Assembly (NCBI GenBank): GCA_913052475.1
Contig: CAJXEJ010000003.1
Location: forward strand, 22,385 to 86,384
DNA: 64,000 bases
DNA from: an uncultured Dehalococcoidia bacterium
Lineage (GTDB): Bacteria > Chloroflexota > Dehalococcoidia > Lucifugimonadales > Lucifugimonadaceae
Direction of reading: 5' to 3'
Part shown: one piece after another, positions 8,063-19,272 of the stretch
Layout: each line of letters opens with the position of its first letter
How positions within the stretch are numbered: position 1 is the first letter of the stretch
Made by a program: the position numbers and the translations under genes
Notes under the pieces: model-generated
What the model saw: only the letters and a program-made list of their open reading frames with translations
Database searches by the model: none
What the model was told of the DNA's origin: nothing

Positions 8063-10672
8063 ATGGTCAATAGCGACTTCGGCAGCATCAGACCGATTGG
8101 CATCGAAGACGAAATGAAGGCGTCCTATCTGGACTACGCGATGAGTGTCATCGTATCTAGGGCACTTCCGGACGTTCGTGATGGCCTCAAGCCGGTGCAA
8201 CGGCGCATCCTTTATGCCATGCACGATCAGGGCATGCGCCCAACATCGTCGTACAAGAAGAGTGCTCGTCTTGTTGGTGAAGTGCTAGGTAAGTACCACC
8301 CGCACGGCGACCAATCGGTTTACGACGCCCAGGTGCGTATGGCACAGCCGTTCTCGCTCCGCTACCCGCTTGTGGACGGCCAGGGTAACTACGGCTCTGT
8401 TGACGGCGATCCCGCTGCGGCAATGCGGTACACGGAATGTCGTCTCTCGTCGATCACCGAGATGATGCTCGGCGACATCGGTCGAGACACCGTTGATTGG
8501 GGGGAGAACTTCGACCAGTCGCTCAATGAGCCGACGGTACTCCCAGCTCGATTGCCAGCACTGTTGGTGAATGGTGCTTCAGGTATCGCCGTGGGAATGG
8601 CGACCAACATTCCACCTCATAATACGACCGAAGTATGCGACGCAATTGTCCACTTGATTGGGCACCCTGACGCCTCGGTCGATGATTTGATGCAGTTTGT
8701 AACCGGTCCGGACTTCCCAACCGGTGCACACATCTGGGGGCAAGAGGGGATTCGTAATGCCTATGTGACGGGTCGGGGCCGTGTGATGGTTCAGGCCGAT
8801 CACGTTGTCGAAGATATTCCTCGACAGGAACGTAAGCGTCTCGTGTTCAACGAGATTCCGTTCCAGGTGAACAAAGCCAACCTCGTTGCCAAGATTGCTG
8901 ATCTGATCAAAGCACGAAAGATCGAAGGCATTAGCGAAGTACGAGATGAATCCGACCGTAAGGGAATGAGAATCGTTCTCGAACTTCGCCGAGGTGCTCA
9001 CGTGGCGGTTGTGTTGAACAACCTGTACAAGCAGACAAACCTTCGCAATTCGTTCTCAGTGAACATGATTGCGCTGGTCGACGGTACTCCACGTGTTCTT
9101 ACTCTCAAGCAGTCGCTCCGCCACTACATCGATTTCAGAGTCGAAGTTGTGCGAAGGCGGGCTGAATTCGATCTCAAGAAGGCAAAAGCGCGACTACACG
9201 TCCTCGAAGGTCTTCGAGTTGCTATCGACAATCTCGATCGAGTTATCGAGTTGATTCGAGCATCGGCCGATGTCGATGAAGCCCGTTCGAACCTGATGAC
9301 AGAGTTCGACCTCTCCGAGATTCAGGCGCAAGCCATTCTCGATATGCAGTTACGCCGTTTGGCGGCTCTTGAACGAGAGAAAATCGAGAACGAGTACAAC
9401 GAACTCTTGACTCTCGTCGCACAGCTTGAAGAACTTCTCGGCAACAGCGTCAAAGTTCTGGCGGTAGTGCGCAAGGAAACTCACGAACTCAAGCGCAAGT
9501 ACGGTGATGAGCGTCGAACCGAAGTTCACCCCGAGGAACTTGGCGACTGGCGCCGCGAAGATACAGAACCGCACGAGGACGTCGTAATCACCCTCAGCCG
9601 TAACGGCTATGTGAAACGGGTTAAACTCGACACGTACAAGAAACAGCACCGTGGCGGTAAGGGCGTCCGTGGCCAACGTATGACCAAAGAAGATGACGTT
9701 ACGCCGCACTTGCAGATTGCCGATACGCACGATTACCTGCTGTTCTTTACCGATCAGGGCCGAGTCTTTGCGTCGCGAGTCTTCGAACTACCTGCCGATC
9801 AATCAAGAAACACACGTGGAACTCCGATTCAGAATCTCGGGTTCAATATGGAACCACGAGAGGAAGTTCAGGCGGTTGTCGCGGTAGCAAGCTATCTCGA
9901 AGATACATATCTGGTGATGGCAACCAAAAAAGGTCAGGTGAAACGAATGCATCTGCCGTTGCTGCGGAATATGAACCGCAGTGGTCTTCGCTGCTTCAAT
10001 TTGAAGGGCGATGACGGTCTGATTGGTGCCGTGCTTGCCGATGAGGACGAAGACGTGATTCTTGTTTCGAAGGAAGGCATGTCCATCCGCTTCAAGTCTT
10101 CAGAAGTCCGGGCACGCCAACGTGCCGCGGGTGGAATGAAGGGTATGACCGTCCAGAACAAAGACGCGATCGTTTCGATGAACGTTGTCGATGACGAGGG
10201 TTACCTGCTCATCGTCAGTCAGAAGGGTTACGGAAAGCTTTCCCTTCTGCGTCACTACACGCAGCAGCGTCGTGGCGGCAAGGGACTGATTACGCTCAAG
10301 GTAACGACGAAGACGGGCAAGGTTGCTGACTCCGCAGTTGTGAGCGAGGAGATCAGAACCGATTCGACCGGCAAGCTCGTACTTGTCAGCGAGAAGGCAC
10401 AGGTTATTCGCACGAACCTTGGTGAAATTCGATCCACTGGACGAATTGCACAGGGTGTGAAGATTCAGGTGCCGGAATCTGGTGACAAGATCTCGGCGAT
10501 TCGAGTTATCGCAGAACGACGTGAAGCCGGAGCTGAAATCGACCTATCCGCTCTTGTGAGCGGAAATGGCAATGGTAATGCCGAGATCGAAGACGTTGGT
10601 GATGGTGAATCCGAACTTGTCGCATCTATCGAAGATGCAGGCGAAGGATCTCCAGAGGAATCTGAGGACTAG
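8063..10672 (+). CDS. gyrA: DNA gyrase subunit A
   Basis: 869 aa: [101 protein letters not shown] box. Confidence 0.97.
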   Translation: MVNSDFGSIRPIGIEDEMKASYLDYAMSVIVSRALPDVRDGLKPVQRRILYAMHDQGMRPTSSYKKSARLVGEVLGKYHPHGDQSVYDAQVRMAQPFSLRYPLVDGQGNYGSVDGDPAAAMRYTECRLSSITEMMLGDIGRDTVDWGENFDQSLNEPTVLPARLPALLVNGASGIAVGMATNIPPHNTTEVCDAIVHLIGHPDASVDDLMQFVTGPDFPTGAHIWGQEGIRNAYVTGRGRVMVQADHVVEDIPRQERKRLVFNEIPFQVNKANLVAKIADLIKARKIEGISEVRDESDRKGMRIVLELRRGAHVAVVLNNLYKQTNLRNSFSVNMIALVDGTPRVLTLKQSLRHYIDFRVEVVRRRAEFDLKKAKARLHVLEGLRVAIDNLDRVIELIRASADVDEARSNLMTEFDLSEIQAQAILDMQLRRLAALEREKIENEYNELLTLVAQLEELLGNSVKVLAVVRKETHELKRKYGDERRTEVHPEELGDWRREDTEPHEDVVITLSRNGYVKRVKLDTYKKQHRGGKGVRGQRMTKEDDVTPHLQIADTHDYLLFFTDQGRVFASRVFELPADQSRNTRGTPIQNLGFNMEPREEVQAVVAVASYLEDTYLVMATKKGQVKRMHLPLLRNMNRSGLRCFNLKGDDGLIGAVLADEDEDVILVSKEGMSIRFKSSEVRARQRAAGGMKGMTVQNKDAIVSMNVVDDEGYLLIVSQKGYGKLSLLRHYTQQRRGGKGLITLKVTTKTGKVADSAVVSEEIRTDSTGKLVLVSEKAQVIRTNLGEIRSTGRIAQGVKIQVPESGDKISAIRVIAERREAGAEIDLSALVSGNGNGNAEIEDVGDGESELVASIEDAGEGSPEESED

Positions 10673-10698
10673 CCGCAAATACCGCCATAAGATCGTTC

Positions 10699-10734
10699 AA
10701 CCGGGCTGCTTTGATCGTCAGAGTAGCCCGGTTT
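10699..10734 (+). terminator. Putative terminator hairpin after gyrA
   Basis: aaccgggctgctttgatcgtcagagtagcccggttt, 9-bp stem with a weak T tract. Confidence 0.55.
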
Positions 10735-10847
10735 AGCTAAGCGGAGAGTTTCAGATCGAAGGCATTTGTACGGGACTGCGCTCGCATCTTTCGCGCAATA
10801 CCTTGCGAATAGCGGTAATCATTGAACGAACAGCTCAGGATTAGCAC

Positions 10848-11138
10848 ATGCTCAAGGCAATCGGCTCTTTTACCGTAAGACGCAAATATCTGGTTCTCGC
10901 TATCTGGGCGGTTTTTCGAACGAGTCGTTTCCTTCTGTCTCGGTTGCTGAGGCATACGAACGCACCGGGACAACGTTGCGAGTGTTGCTGAAAGGCTACA
11001 GCGGACGGGTTGATAATCACGGGTGCCGCATCGATTTTCATCATCGTTGCAGCAAGTTTCGTGCTTGCCGATGTTGTCGTTGTGAAGGCGATCGGGCTTG
11101 GTCTGGCTATCGTGGTGTTTGTGGATGTGACGTTGTGA
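10848..11138 (+). pseudogene. Remnant of an MMPL/RND-family transporter (N-terminus joined to C-terminal TM segment)
   Basis: MLKAIGSFTVRRKYLVLAIWA at the start; later frame ITGAASIFIIVAASFVLADVVVVKAIGLGLAIVVFVDVTL resembles the conserved MMPL C-terminal TM region; frame is broken. Confidence 0.65.
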
Positions 11139-11600
11139 GCGGCTCAACCTGGTTCGATCATCAATGGAGTGATTTCTTTGTTTTGGGTAAACCCGCTGGG
11201 TGGCAGTGGCTCGACGATGGTGGATCGCTGATGATCACCGAGGCGCGAGGTATCGACGGCAAGATTGCTGAGACTTACGGGACGTACATGCCGCCATATG
11301 GTGAGATGCAAAGGCTCACGGAAGAAACTGACGGTATTGAATTGGCAATGGTCGGTGAATAGACCAGTCCAGAAACTGGGGCGATATATCCGTCGGGATG
11401 GGCGTTGATTGTCGAATCGTGGGAATGGATTTGATTCTCACTCTTGTAGTCAATGATCAGGAAGTGCAGGGAGGTCTACCCGCTGCTTCGACCTACTGGG
11501 AAGGTAAGGCTTGTATCGCGGCCGCCAGAATAAATTACTAATTGCGGGCAACGCCTATTTCGAGCTTTCGGGCTACGTTGATCCTGATCCGGTTAAATGA
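11139..11600 (+). pseudogene. Remnant of a CrtC/AttH-like (carotenoid 1,2-hydratase, lipocalin-like) protein
   Basis: GSTWFDHQWSDFFVLGKPAGWQWLDDGGSLMITEAR..., SPETGAIYPSGWALIVES, YWEGKACI, then NAYFELSGYVDPDPVK in different frames. Confidence 0.6.
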
Positions 11601-11714
11601 ATGCAACGCCGGTAGTTCGCGAAGCTGTCCGGATATACTTTCGCCATCGATCATGACTGTCGGCCGACAGCCTTTACCGATCAGAACCAGAGAACATTCT
11701 GAGTAGGAAGTAAC

Positions 11715-13115
11715 TTGCGAATTGCTGCGATTTCTGTCGCACCGGTATTCCCGGAACACGTAATCGGTGGATCTCAAAAGATCCTCGCTGACCTGAGTGT
11801 CGGGCTCAAGAAACGCGGGCATGATGTTCAGATCTGGTGCACAGAAACAGAACAGCACTCGGGCGATTTCAATATCGATGGTGTACCGGTTCGTCCTGAC
11901 CTGAAGCTCCGGGGAGTGTTCCCTGCGACCCATCAAGTCTCGCCAATATCGCTTGCTCGCACTGCGGGTGTTTTGCGACGAACCGCTGATTGGGCGGACC
12001 GAGTGTATTTGCACGCTGACTCGGTATACCTACGCCACGCTATTGAAGGTGCACAGATAGTCCGTTCGATTCACGACTACGTATACGAGGAAGCGCTTGT
12101 TTCAACACTCAGCCTTCCAGCCGACACAACCGTCGTTCCTAGCGACTACCTGAAGCGCTGTGTTGAGACGACAGTCGCCCTTTCTGGTCGAACTTCCATA
12201 GAGCCGGTGGTTTCGATCTCAAACGGGGTAAAGGTGCCGGAGCCTGAGTCTATGGCATCGGTTCCCGTTCTTCCAAATGGGGTAGCTGCCCGAGAAGAAA
12301 CCGATCTCATTCTGTTGTCACCGCACCGACCTGAGCCGACAAAAGGTGTGCGGGAGGCGATATTGACCGCCATCCAGATCCAAAAACTCGAACCGGCTCG
12401 TAATGTCAGACTCCTGATGCCGGCGTGTCCAGTTGAGGCGAATTTCGACGATGCTGCTGGAACAGACGACGAGGTTAAAGCGTTGGCAGAGGAACTTGGT
12501 GGTGGAGACATCGTCGAGTTTCACGACTGGTTGAGCCCTGCCCAGATGCCTGAATACTACGCAGCCGGTGACGTGACACTGTGCCTTGGTTCTTTCATCG
12601 AATCGTTCGGTCTCGTTCCAGTTGAGTCGGTTGCGACAGGTACGCCTGCGGTGTGCGTAAGAGTGGGGGCTCTTAGGCAATTCAGTGATGTCGATGGCAT
12701 TACTCTGGTGCCGTGCGGAGATATCGAAAACGCGGCCGAAGCAGTGTTGACTGCAGCGACCTTGTCGAGCAACGTTCTGCATCGCGGGCGTGAGCAGATC
12801 ACGGCACGATTTTCAGTCGACACCATGATTTCAGAATTCGAATCAGTAATTACTCGATTTCAGGCGGGCGAACGAAAAATCGGCTCGTCAGACGACAACC
12901 AGCTTGAACTCGCTCCATGGTGTGACGTTCAAGCTGGAAGTATTTATGACGATTACCGAGCAACATCACTGCAATTTCCTGAACTGACACGTGCTCTGGA
13001 GTCGAGTGATGGCAAGATCACATCCGATCCGTTGCTGTTATCGGCGTCGCTAGATGTTGAGGTTAGGTTCGCGGTTGATCTGGGAATACTTATTCCTGAG
13101 TTTGTGTTTGAGTAA
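11715..13115 (+). CDS. Family 4-like glycosyltransferase
   Basis: MRIAAISVAPVFPEHVIGGSQKILADLSVGLKKRGHDVQIWCTE; LLSPHRPEPTKGVREAI; FIESFGLVPVESVATGTPAVCVRVGALRQF. Confidence 0.8.
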   Translation: MRIAAISVAPVFPEHVIGGSQKILADLSVGLKKRGHDVQIWCTETEQHSGDFNIDGVPVRPDLKLRGVFPATHQVSPISLARTAGVLRRTADWADRVYLHADSVYLRHAIEGAQIVRSIHDYVYEEALVSTLSLPADTTVVPSDYLKRCVETTVALSGRTSIEPVVSISNGVKVPEPESMASVPVLPNGVAAREETDLILLSPHRPEPTKGVREAILTAIQIQKLEPARNVRLLMPACPVEANFDDAAGTDDEVKALAEELGGGDIVEFHDWLSPAQMPEYYAAGDVTLCLGSFIESFGLVPVESVATGTPAVCVRVGALRQFSDVDGITLVPCGDIENAAEAVLTAATLSSNVLHRGREQITARFSVDTMISEFESVITRFQAGERKIGSSDDNQLELAPWCDVQAGSIYDDYRATSLQFPELTRALESSDGKITSDPLLLSASLDVEVRFAVDLGILIPEFVFE

Positions 13116-13121
13116 CTTGAA

Positions 13122-13489
13122 CTAACCCTGTAACTGCGGATTTTTTATTGTTTCGGAAACCCTGCTGATTGCGACATCGAATGCAACCTTGCGCAGCGAT
13201 CCCCCGTTTTGATCGGCACACGCCGTCTTTGATGTCATCAACATCCCAAATGCGCGAGTGTGATCGAGATCGGCCTTCGGGTGATACCGAATGCCACCTT
13301 TATAGCGACCTTGAGCTGCGTTGTGCTGATAGCGATATCCCCGGAATACACGAACGTTTCCATCGTCCATTCGAACCGGCAATCCAACTTGAATCTCTCG
13401 CAAGGGTCGACAAGCACCTGTCGCATATCGTCTTCGGGACCGAGGCTGTGAACTGCGGCATCGATACTGGCAATCGTGCCATCGAGCAT
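13122..13489 (-). pseudogene. Truncated, frameshifted Glu/Leu/Phe/Val dehydrogenase (GDH-like)
   Basis: MREIQVGLPVRMDDGNVRVFRGYRYQHNAAQGRYKGGIRYHPKADLDHTRAFGMLMTSKTA matches a GDH N-terminal domain; preceding residues are in another frame (13238..13489) and the catalytic and NAD domains are missing. Confidence 0.8.
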
Positions 13490-13665
13490 AGAATTGTCTT
13501 AGGCCAGTGCGAGTCTCCCGTCGGATGCTCTTAGATTTTGGTTCTTACGTTCTAGAAGGCTATATCAATGCAAATGTAGGTGAAAATCCACCAAAAATGA
13601 AATTGACCGTTCCGAACACTCGTACTTAGAATGGGTAGGTTAGGCAACGAACGGATGACACAGCT

Positions 13666-13989
13666 ATGAAAACAGATTACGCAATTATCAACACGGGTGG
13701 GAAGCAGTACCGAGTTCGCGAAGGCGACACAGTGTCTGTCGAAACCCTCGACGGCGAGGTCGGATCCGACTTCACATTCGATCGCGTACTAATGATGTCA
13801 GTAGACGGCAAACTTTCAGTCGGCGCACCAGATGTAATAAGTGCAACGGTTGTTGGTGAGATAGCTGAGCATGGAAAGGCCGACAAGGTCATTTCACTCC
13901 GCTACAAGAACAAGACACGACAGCGCGTGAAGCGCGGTCACCGACAGAATTTTACGTCGGTGATAATTAAGTCGATCTCGACGAAGTAG
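13666..13989 (+). CDS. rplU: 50S ribosomal protein L21
   Basis: YAIINTGGKQYRVREGDTVSVETLDGEVGSDFTFDRVLM... RQRVKRGHRQNFTSVIIKSI. Confidence 0.96.
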   Translation: MKTDYAIINTGGKQYRVREGDTVSVETLDGEVGSDFTFDRVLMMSVDGKLSVGAPDVISATVVGEIAEHGKADKVISLRYKNKTRQRVKRGHRQNFTSVIIKSISTK

Positions 13990-14027
13990 TTTACTGCTGC
14001 ATCTTTGCAGAAGACTGGAACATCTAA

Positions 14028-14288
14028 ATGGCACATAAAAAAGGTGGCGGGACATCTCGCAATGGTCGCGATAGCGCCGGCAAGCGTTTGGGCGTCAAGG
14101 CATTCGCTGGTGAAACGGTAACGGCTGGAGCGATCATCGTTCGACAGCGTGGAACCAAGTTCCACACCGGTGACAATGTCGGTATCGGTCGGGACCACAC
14201 GATCTACGCACTTATCGATGGTCAAGTTCGGTTCGACTACGCTCGTAAAGATACCAAGCGAGTCAATGTCGACCCTGTGGCTTCGTAG
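14028..14288 (+). CDS. rpmA: 50S ribosomal protein L27
   Basis: [62 protein letters not shown]. Confidence 0.97.
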   Translation: MAHKKGGGTSRNGRDSAGKRLGVKAFAGETVTAGAIIVRQRGTKFHTGDNVGIGRDHTIYALIDGQVRFDYARKDTKRVNVDPVAS

Positions 14289-14321
14289 TCAGGCCAAATT
14301 AGATAAGAAGAAGAAATTGAT

Positions 14322-14540
14322 ATGAAAGCCAATATTCACCCGACGTACCACAAATCCGCAAAAGTAACCTGTGCCTGCGGTAACGAGTGGGAAGTGGGAT
14401 CGACACAGGAAAGTCTGCGTACTGAAATCTGCAGCAAGTGCCACCCGTTCTGGACCGGCGAGCAACGAATCGTCGACACGGAGGGTCGTGTCGAGCGCAT
14501 GATGCGTCGATACAACCTGGGCGGCTCCGCCAAGAGCTAA
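14322..14540 (+). CDS. rpmE: 50S ribosomal protein L31 (zinc-binding form)
   Basis: [64 protein letters not shown]; CxC and CxxC present. Confidence 0.96.
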   Translation: MKANIHPTYHKSAKVTCACGNEWEVGSTQESLRTEICSKCHPFWTGEQRIVDTEGRVERMMRRYNLGGSAKS

Positions 14541-14542
14541 AC

Positions 14543-14571
14543 AAAAGGGGTGCCAACTGGCACCCCTTTTT
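14543..14571 (+). terminator. Intrinsic terminator after rpmE
   Basis: aaaaggggtgccaactggcaccccttttt. Confidence 0.85.
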
Positions 14572-15602
14572 CGTATCCAACATTGCCCTCACCACAGTCT
14601 CCACAAAATCCGTCGACACCAACCCGTCCAGTTCTTTATGGCGGTCAGGCGGTTATTGAGGGTGTGATGATTCGAGGCCAGAGTCGTGCAGCACTCGCCG
14701 TGCGACGACCCGATGGCATCATTATCCGCCGTTCCATCCCGCTCGAAAGTTGGGCCAATTCCTCGCTTCGCAACATCGCCATGTTGCGGGGTGTGCTAGT
14801 TCTTCTCGAAACTCTGTTAGTGGGCATGAAGGCGTTGACGATTTCGGCCAACGAAGCGGCGCTAGACGAAAATCCAGAAGCCGATGAGCAACTTTCTCCG
14901 ATGGCGATGGCAACGTTGCTTTCTGTTTCCTTGGTTCTGGGAATCGTAATTTTCTTTTTGATACCGGTGTTTGTATCTCGAGTAGTTGAGAACGCCGGCG
15001 CCAATAATTTTCTTGCCAACATGGTCGAAGGCGGAATCCGCCTTGGATTATTCATTGCCTATGTCTGGTTGATCGGCAAGATGAACGACATCAAACGAGT
15101 ATTTGGCTACCACGGTGCGGAGCATATGGTTGTTCACGCCCACGAAGCGAAAGAACCGCTCACCGTGGAATCGATAAGACGATTCCCTCCAGCTCACCCA
15201 CGTTGTGGAACCTCGTTCCTGATGACCGTCGTTCTCGTGTCGATCATTATGTTCATGTTCTTCCCGCGTGATCCATTCTGGTTCTTGGTGGTGTCACGAA
15301 TCATCCTGGTGCCGATTATTGCGGGTATCAGCTACGAGTTCATCCGTTACGCGGGTACCCGCCAGAGCACCATCTGGATACGTCTGTTCAACTTCCCGAA
15401 CATCCTGCTTCAGAACCTGACAACACGTCAGCCTGATGAGGGAATGATGGAAGTTGCGATTACGGCGATCGAGTATGCGATTGCAATGGATGAAGAGCGA
15501 GCGAAACCGAGCGATGATGTCTCAGAGCTTTCTTCAGAGCCATACGAACCGATTGGGAACCCAACGGCAGTGTTCGAGGACGATCCGCCACCGGGTGGTT
15601 AG
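14550..15602 (+). CDS. DUF1385 family membrane protein
   Basis: LYGGQAVIEGVMIRGQSRAALAVRRPDG; YHGAEHMVVHAHEAKEPLTVESIRRFPPAHPRCGTSFLM. The listed GTG start lies in the rpmE terminator, so the true start may be downstream. Confidence 0.88.
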   Translation: MPTGTPFSYPTLPSPQSPQNPSTPTRPVLYGGQAVIEGVMIRGQSRAALAVRRPDGIIIRRSIPLESWANSSLRNIAMLRGVLVLLETLLVGMKALTISANEAALDENPEADEQLSPMAMATLLSVSLVLGIVIFFLIPVFVSRVVENAGANNFLANMVEGGIRLGLFIAYVWLIGKMNDIKRVFGYHGAEHMVVHAHEAKEPLTVESIRRFPPAHPRCGTSFLMTVVLVSIIMFMFFPRDPFWFLVVSRIILVPIIAGISYEFIRYAGTRQSTIWIRLFNFPNILLQNLTTRQPDEGMMEVAITAIEYAIAMDEERAKPSDDVSELSSEPYEPIGNPTAVFEDDPPPGG

Positions 15603-16225
15603 CCGCGGCGTTTTGCCAGGACTTCCCAAACCTGATCGGCCGGCATTTCGAGTGAAGCCAGCAGCACCATGCAGTGGTACAACAGATCGCCCATTTCGTC
15701 AGCGACATCTTGGTGGGTCTGACTCACCGAAGCTATCGCTGTCTCACCTGCTTCTTCGACCACTTTCTGGGCAATTCTGCCGGGTCCGCTTTCTACGAGT
15801 TCGACCGTGTATGAACCCTCGGGCTTGTCAGTTACCCGCTGGTTGATTACATCAAGGAGGTCTTGCAGAACGCCGGGGCCGAGTATTTCTGTTGCGCCAT
15901 CAGTATCGAATAGTGCGGAATCGAGCACGCTCGAGTCGAAGCACGACTCAGCACCGGTGTGACATGCCGGGCCTACCGGATTCACCTTTACGACAATCGC
16001 ATCGCCGTCGCAATCCTGCTGAACCTCGACAACCTTCAGAAAATTGCCCGATGTCTCGCCTTTGTGCCACAATTCTTGTCGGCTGCGAGAGTAGAGCCAA
16101 GCGTCTGGGCCTTCGAGGGTTCGTTTCAGCGCTTCTTTGTCCATGTACGCGTGCATCAAGACTCGACCGGTGTCGGCGTCTTGAACGATTGCAGCCAGCA
16201 ATCCGCGGTCATCGAACTGAATCAT
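15599..16225 (-). CDS. hisIE: Bifunctional phosphoribosyl-AMP cyclohydrolase / phosphoribosyl-ATP diphosphatase
   Basis: GRVLMHAYMDKEALKRTLEGPDAWLYSRSRQELWHKGETSGNFLKV; RIAQKVVEEAGETAIAS...DEMGDLLYHCMVLL. Confidence 0.95.
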   Translation of the reverse strand: MIQFDDRGLLAAIVQDADTGRVLMHAYMDKEALKRTLEGPDAWLYSRSRQELWHKGETSGNFLKVVEVQQDCDGDAIVVKVNPVGPACHTGAESCFDSSVLDSALFDTDGATEILGPGVLQDLLDVINQRVTDKPEGSYTVELVESGPGRIAQKVVEEAGETAIASVSQTHQDVADEMGDLLYHCMVLLASLEMPADQVWEVLAKRRG

Positions 16226-16323
16226 TTCGAATTTTCTCCTAAAGAGGAAGCGAGCCCTATTGGATCGGGAAATCTTGCAAGAATAGCCGAACCCGAACCA
16301 GCGACTATAGAAAACGTAACTTG

Positions 16324-17067
16324 TTACCCATCGATATGTTCGAGTATCCCCGAGAGTTCGCGCAAATCGGTGATTTCGATATCAGGCTCTGGCTCTCGAT
16401 CAACTTCTTCATTGTTTCGGTTGATCCAAACTGTGGTCGCGCCCGAGCGATATCCGCCGAGTACGTCGTCGAACAGCTTATCGCCAACATACCAAATCTT
16501 GCTCGGATCGGTTTCGAGTCCTGTGTAGAGATGTTCGAATGCAGCAAGAGCGGGTTTGTACACCTGGGCCGATTGAGAACTGGCCACGAAGTCGAATTCG
16601 AGACCTTCACTTGCCAGTAAGGGCAAAAGGCCGTCGTCATCGGCATTAGAAAATACTCCGAGTTTTACTCGGCCTTTGAGCAAGTTCAATGCCTCAACCG
16701 TTTCTGGGAATACCGGTCGATCAGTCATGTGCAGCGACGCCCGGTCACCAGCCAGATTGGCGTCCCCATCGAAGTTGATATCGTCGAATACTTGCTGAAA
16801 GCACTCGGTCCACGCCTGCCGATATGACTTGAATGGTGGGCTGTTATACGGGCGACCGAGGTCGGTTCGAACCTTGCGAAAGTTGACTTCGTACTTTCGC
16901 CAATACGTCCAGAATTCTTCGGTTTCGAGCGGTATGTCTTGTGCCGCAATGATTTCAGCGAAACTCAGCTTCCAATCATCATGTGAGTTCAAAAACAACG
17001 TGTCGTAGCAGTCGAATGCAATCGCCTCGGGCAACACGGGTTGTCCCGATCTCAGTGTGACAGCCAA
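16324..17067 (-). CDS. HAD family hydrolase
   Basis: AIAFDCYDTLFLN, KLGVFSNADDD, VYKPALAAFEHL, IWYVGDKLFDDVLGGYRSGATTVWINR; inside the his operon. Confidence 0.9.
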   Translation of the reverse strand: MAVTLRSGQPVLPEAIAFDCYDTLFLNSHDDWKLSFAEIIAAQDIPLETEEFWTYWRKYEVNFRKVRTDLGRPYNSPPFKSYRQAWTECFQQVFDDINFDGDANLAGDRASLHMTDRPVFPETVEALNLLKGRVKLGVFSNADDDGLLPLLASEGLEFDFVASSQSAQVYKPALAAFEHLYTGLETDPSKIWYVGDKLFDDVLGGYRSGATTVWINRNNEEVDREPEPDIEITDLRELSGILEHIDG

Positions 17068-17070
17068 CGG

Positions 17071-17877
17071 CTAGACCTCCCGCACCGGAATGCCACGTTC
17101 GGCAAGGTACGACTTGACTTCGGAAACTCGTAGTTCGCCGAAGTGGAAAAGCGATGCTGCAAGAACGGCATCGGATTTGCCCTCTGTTAGAGCATCGTAA
17201 AAGTGTTCAGGCTCCCCGGCTCCACCGCTTGCGATGACCGGGACCGTTACGGAATCGGATATCATGGACAGCAATTCGTTGTCGTATCCGGTCTTCTGAC
17301 CGTCGGCGTCCATGCTGGTAACAAGAAGTTCGCCTGCACCCAGCTCGGTGGCGTGGCGCGCCCATTTGATAGCGTCGAGCGGTGTCGGGCGTCGGCCGCC
17401 GTGAGTGTAGATCTGCCACATTGCTGCGGCAGGGACGGTGTCGAAACTTTCGAGTTGAGTGATGACCGGGTCGTCAACTCTTTTAACATCCATAGCGAGC
17501 ACCACGCACTGCGAGCCGAACTCTTTGGCGCAGTCTTCGATGAGCTTCGGACTTGCAACCGCAGCAGAGTTCACCGAAACCTTGTCGGCCCCGGCCTCGA
17601 GCATTTTGCGCATGTCGTCGACCGAGCGAATCCCGCCACCAACCGTCAGCGGTATGAACACTTCCGACGACACCTTTTCGACGACATCCATCATCGTGTC
17701 TCGTGCGTCTGACGAAGCGGTGATATCGAGGAATACGAGCTCGTCGGCACCTTCTGCGTTGTAGAACGCGGCGAGTTCAGCCGGATCGCCTGCGTCGCGG
17801 ATGTCGACAAAGCTGACACCCTTGACCACGCGACCGTCATCTACGTCCAGGCATGGAATGACGCGTCGCGTCAACAT
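17071..17877 (-). CDS. hisF: Imidazole glycerol phosphate synthase subunit HisF
   Basis: [55 protein letters not shown]. Confidence 0.97.
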   Translation of the reverse strand: MLTRRVIPCLDVDDGRVVKGVSFVDIRDAGDPAELAAFYNAEGADELVFLDITASSDARDTMMDVVEKVSSEVFIPLTVGGGIRSVDDMRKMLEAGADKVSVNSAAVASPKLIEDCAKEFGSQCVVLAMDVKRVDDPVITQLESFDTVPAAAMWQIYTHGGRRPTPLDAIKWARHATELGAGELLVTSMDADGQKTGYDNELLSMISDSVTVPVIASGGAGEPEHFYDALTEGKSDAVLAASLFHFGELRVSEVKSYLAERGIPVREV

Positions 17878-17892
17878 CGTGGATTCTCCGGT

Positions 17893-18468
17893 CTACTTGC
17901 GAGCGACGATGATGTACCGATGGGGGGTCAGTTGGCGTGACGTGAGAGTAGTAAAGCCGAGAGCCTCAACCGCTTCCCGCATTTCCTGCTGCACGACTCG
18001 CTTCGAAGCGGCCGGGCCAACTTCTGCCTTGCCTTCAATAGGAAGCCATTCGACAATAGAAATCCAACCAGACTTCTTCAGAAGACGGGCGGCTTCTTTT
18101 ATCAGAGTTTTTGGGCGGCTCGCTTCGTTGAGTACGTCAGAAAGTGCGATTCCGTCGAGTGATTCGTCATCAAGTGGAATCGAATTTTCTTTCGACACGA
18201 CTGTTTCGATATTGCCGAGCTTTGCGGATTCCCCCTGTGACTTAACGTGCTCCAGCATTTCTTTCTGCACGTCAATCGCATAGCAAGTTCCTGCGTAGAC
18301 GTACTTGGCGAGCGGGATGGACAGCCAGCCTGGCCCTGAACCGACATCGGCAACTTTGTGATCGTTGTGAATCGGCACCAACGCGATCATCGATTGAGGG
18401 TCGTATGTTTCCTCAAGCGTCGGGTGCAGTAGAGTTTCTACTTTGTCTACTGAAGATTTCGTTGGCAT
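17893..18468 (-). CDS. Class I SAM-dependent methyltransferase
   Basis: HKVADVGSGPGWLSIPLAKYV...YAIDVQKEMLEHVK; LDGIALSDVLNEA. Confidence 0.85.
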   Translation of the reverse strand: MPTKSSVDKVETLLHPTLEETYDPQSMIALVPIHNDHKVADVGSGPGWLSIPLAKYVYAGTCYAIDVQKEMLEHVKSQGESAKLGNIETVVSKENSIPLDDESLDGIALSDVLNEASRPKTLIKEAARLLKKSGWISIVEWLPIEGKAEVGPAASKRVVQQEMREAVEALGFTTLTSRQLTPHRYIIVARK

Positions 18469-18510
18469 TCGTCTCTGTTCCGTTCGGTACGTTGTGTTTT
18501 TGGCCTTCGG

Positions 18511-19248
18511 CTATTTACCGGCGGTAGTCATTTCGTCAATCGTTTCGATGGCGCACTTTAAATCCAGTGCGCCAGAGTAAATGGCCATGCCTGATATTGC
18601 GCTTTCCACACCCATCTTCGCCAGTCCGACGAGGTCGTCAATGGATGCGATTCCACCAGCCACGATAATAGGATATCGCAGGTTGTCGCTCAATTCGGCT
18701 ACCGCATCGAAGTTTGGGTGTGTCAAAGTGCCATCTCGACTGGTATCCGTATAGATAAATCGTCTGACGCCGATTTCAACCATCTGGCTAGCGAGATCGA
18801 TTGCAGTTACTTTAGATGTTTCGTGCCAGCCGCGAGTTTGAACCATTCCGTCTTTTGCATCGATGCCGACAATGACGTGTTCGGTACCGATGTCATCGAC
18901 AACTGCCCGAACTTCGTCGGGAGCTTCGATAGCTGCAGTGCCGATAATGACGCGATCTACCCCGATGTCGATCAAGCGATGAGCTTCAGCAGCATCACGC
19001 ACACCGCCTCCGAGTTGTATCGGGATATCGACTGCTTGGACAATCGCTGCTACGGCGTCGGCATTGCCTCGAACGCCATCTCTTGCACCATCGAGGTCGA
19101 CAACGTGCAAACGCCGTGCACCCTGATCCAGCCATCGTTTTGCGACACCGACAGGGTCATCATCGAACACTGTCTCTCGATCATAGTCGCCTTGGGTCAG
19201 ACGAACGCAGTGTCCGTTTCTCAGGTCTATTGCTGGCAGGATTTCCAT
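18511..19248 (-). CDS. hisA: Phosphoribosylformimino-5-aminoimidazole carboxamide ribotide isomerase
   Basis: MEILPAIDLRNGHCVRLTQGDYDRETVFDDDPVGVAKRWLDQGARRLHVVDLDGA. Confidence 0.97.
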   Translation of the reverse strand: MEILPAIDLRNGHCVRLTQGDYDRETVFDDDPVGVAKRWLDQGARRLHVVDLDGARDGVRGNADAVAAIVQAVDIPIQLGGGVRDAAEAHRLIDIGVDRVIIGTAAIEAPDEVRAVVDDIGTEHVIVGIDAKDGMVQTRGWHETSKVTAIDLASQMVEIGVRRFIYTDTSRDGTLTHPNFDAVAELSDNLRYPIIVAGGIASIDDLVGLAKMGVESAISGMAIYSGALDLKCAIETIDEMTTAGK

Positions 19249-19272
19249 CAGGGTTATTCGTTCGTTCCTTTA

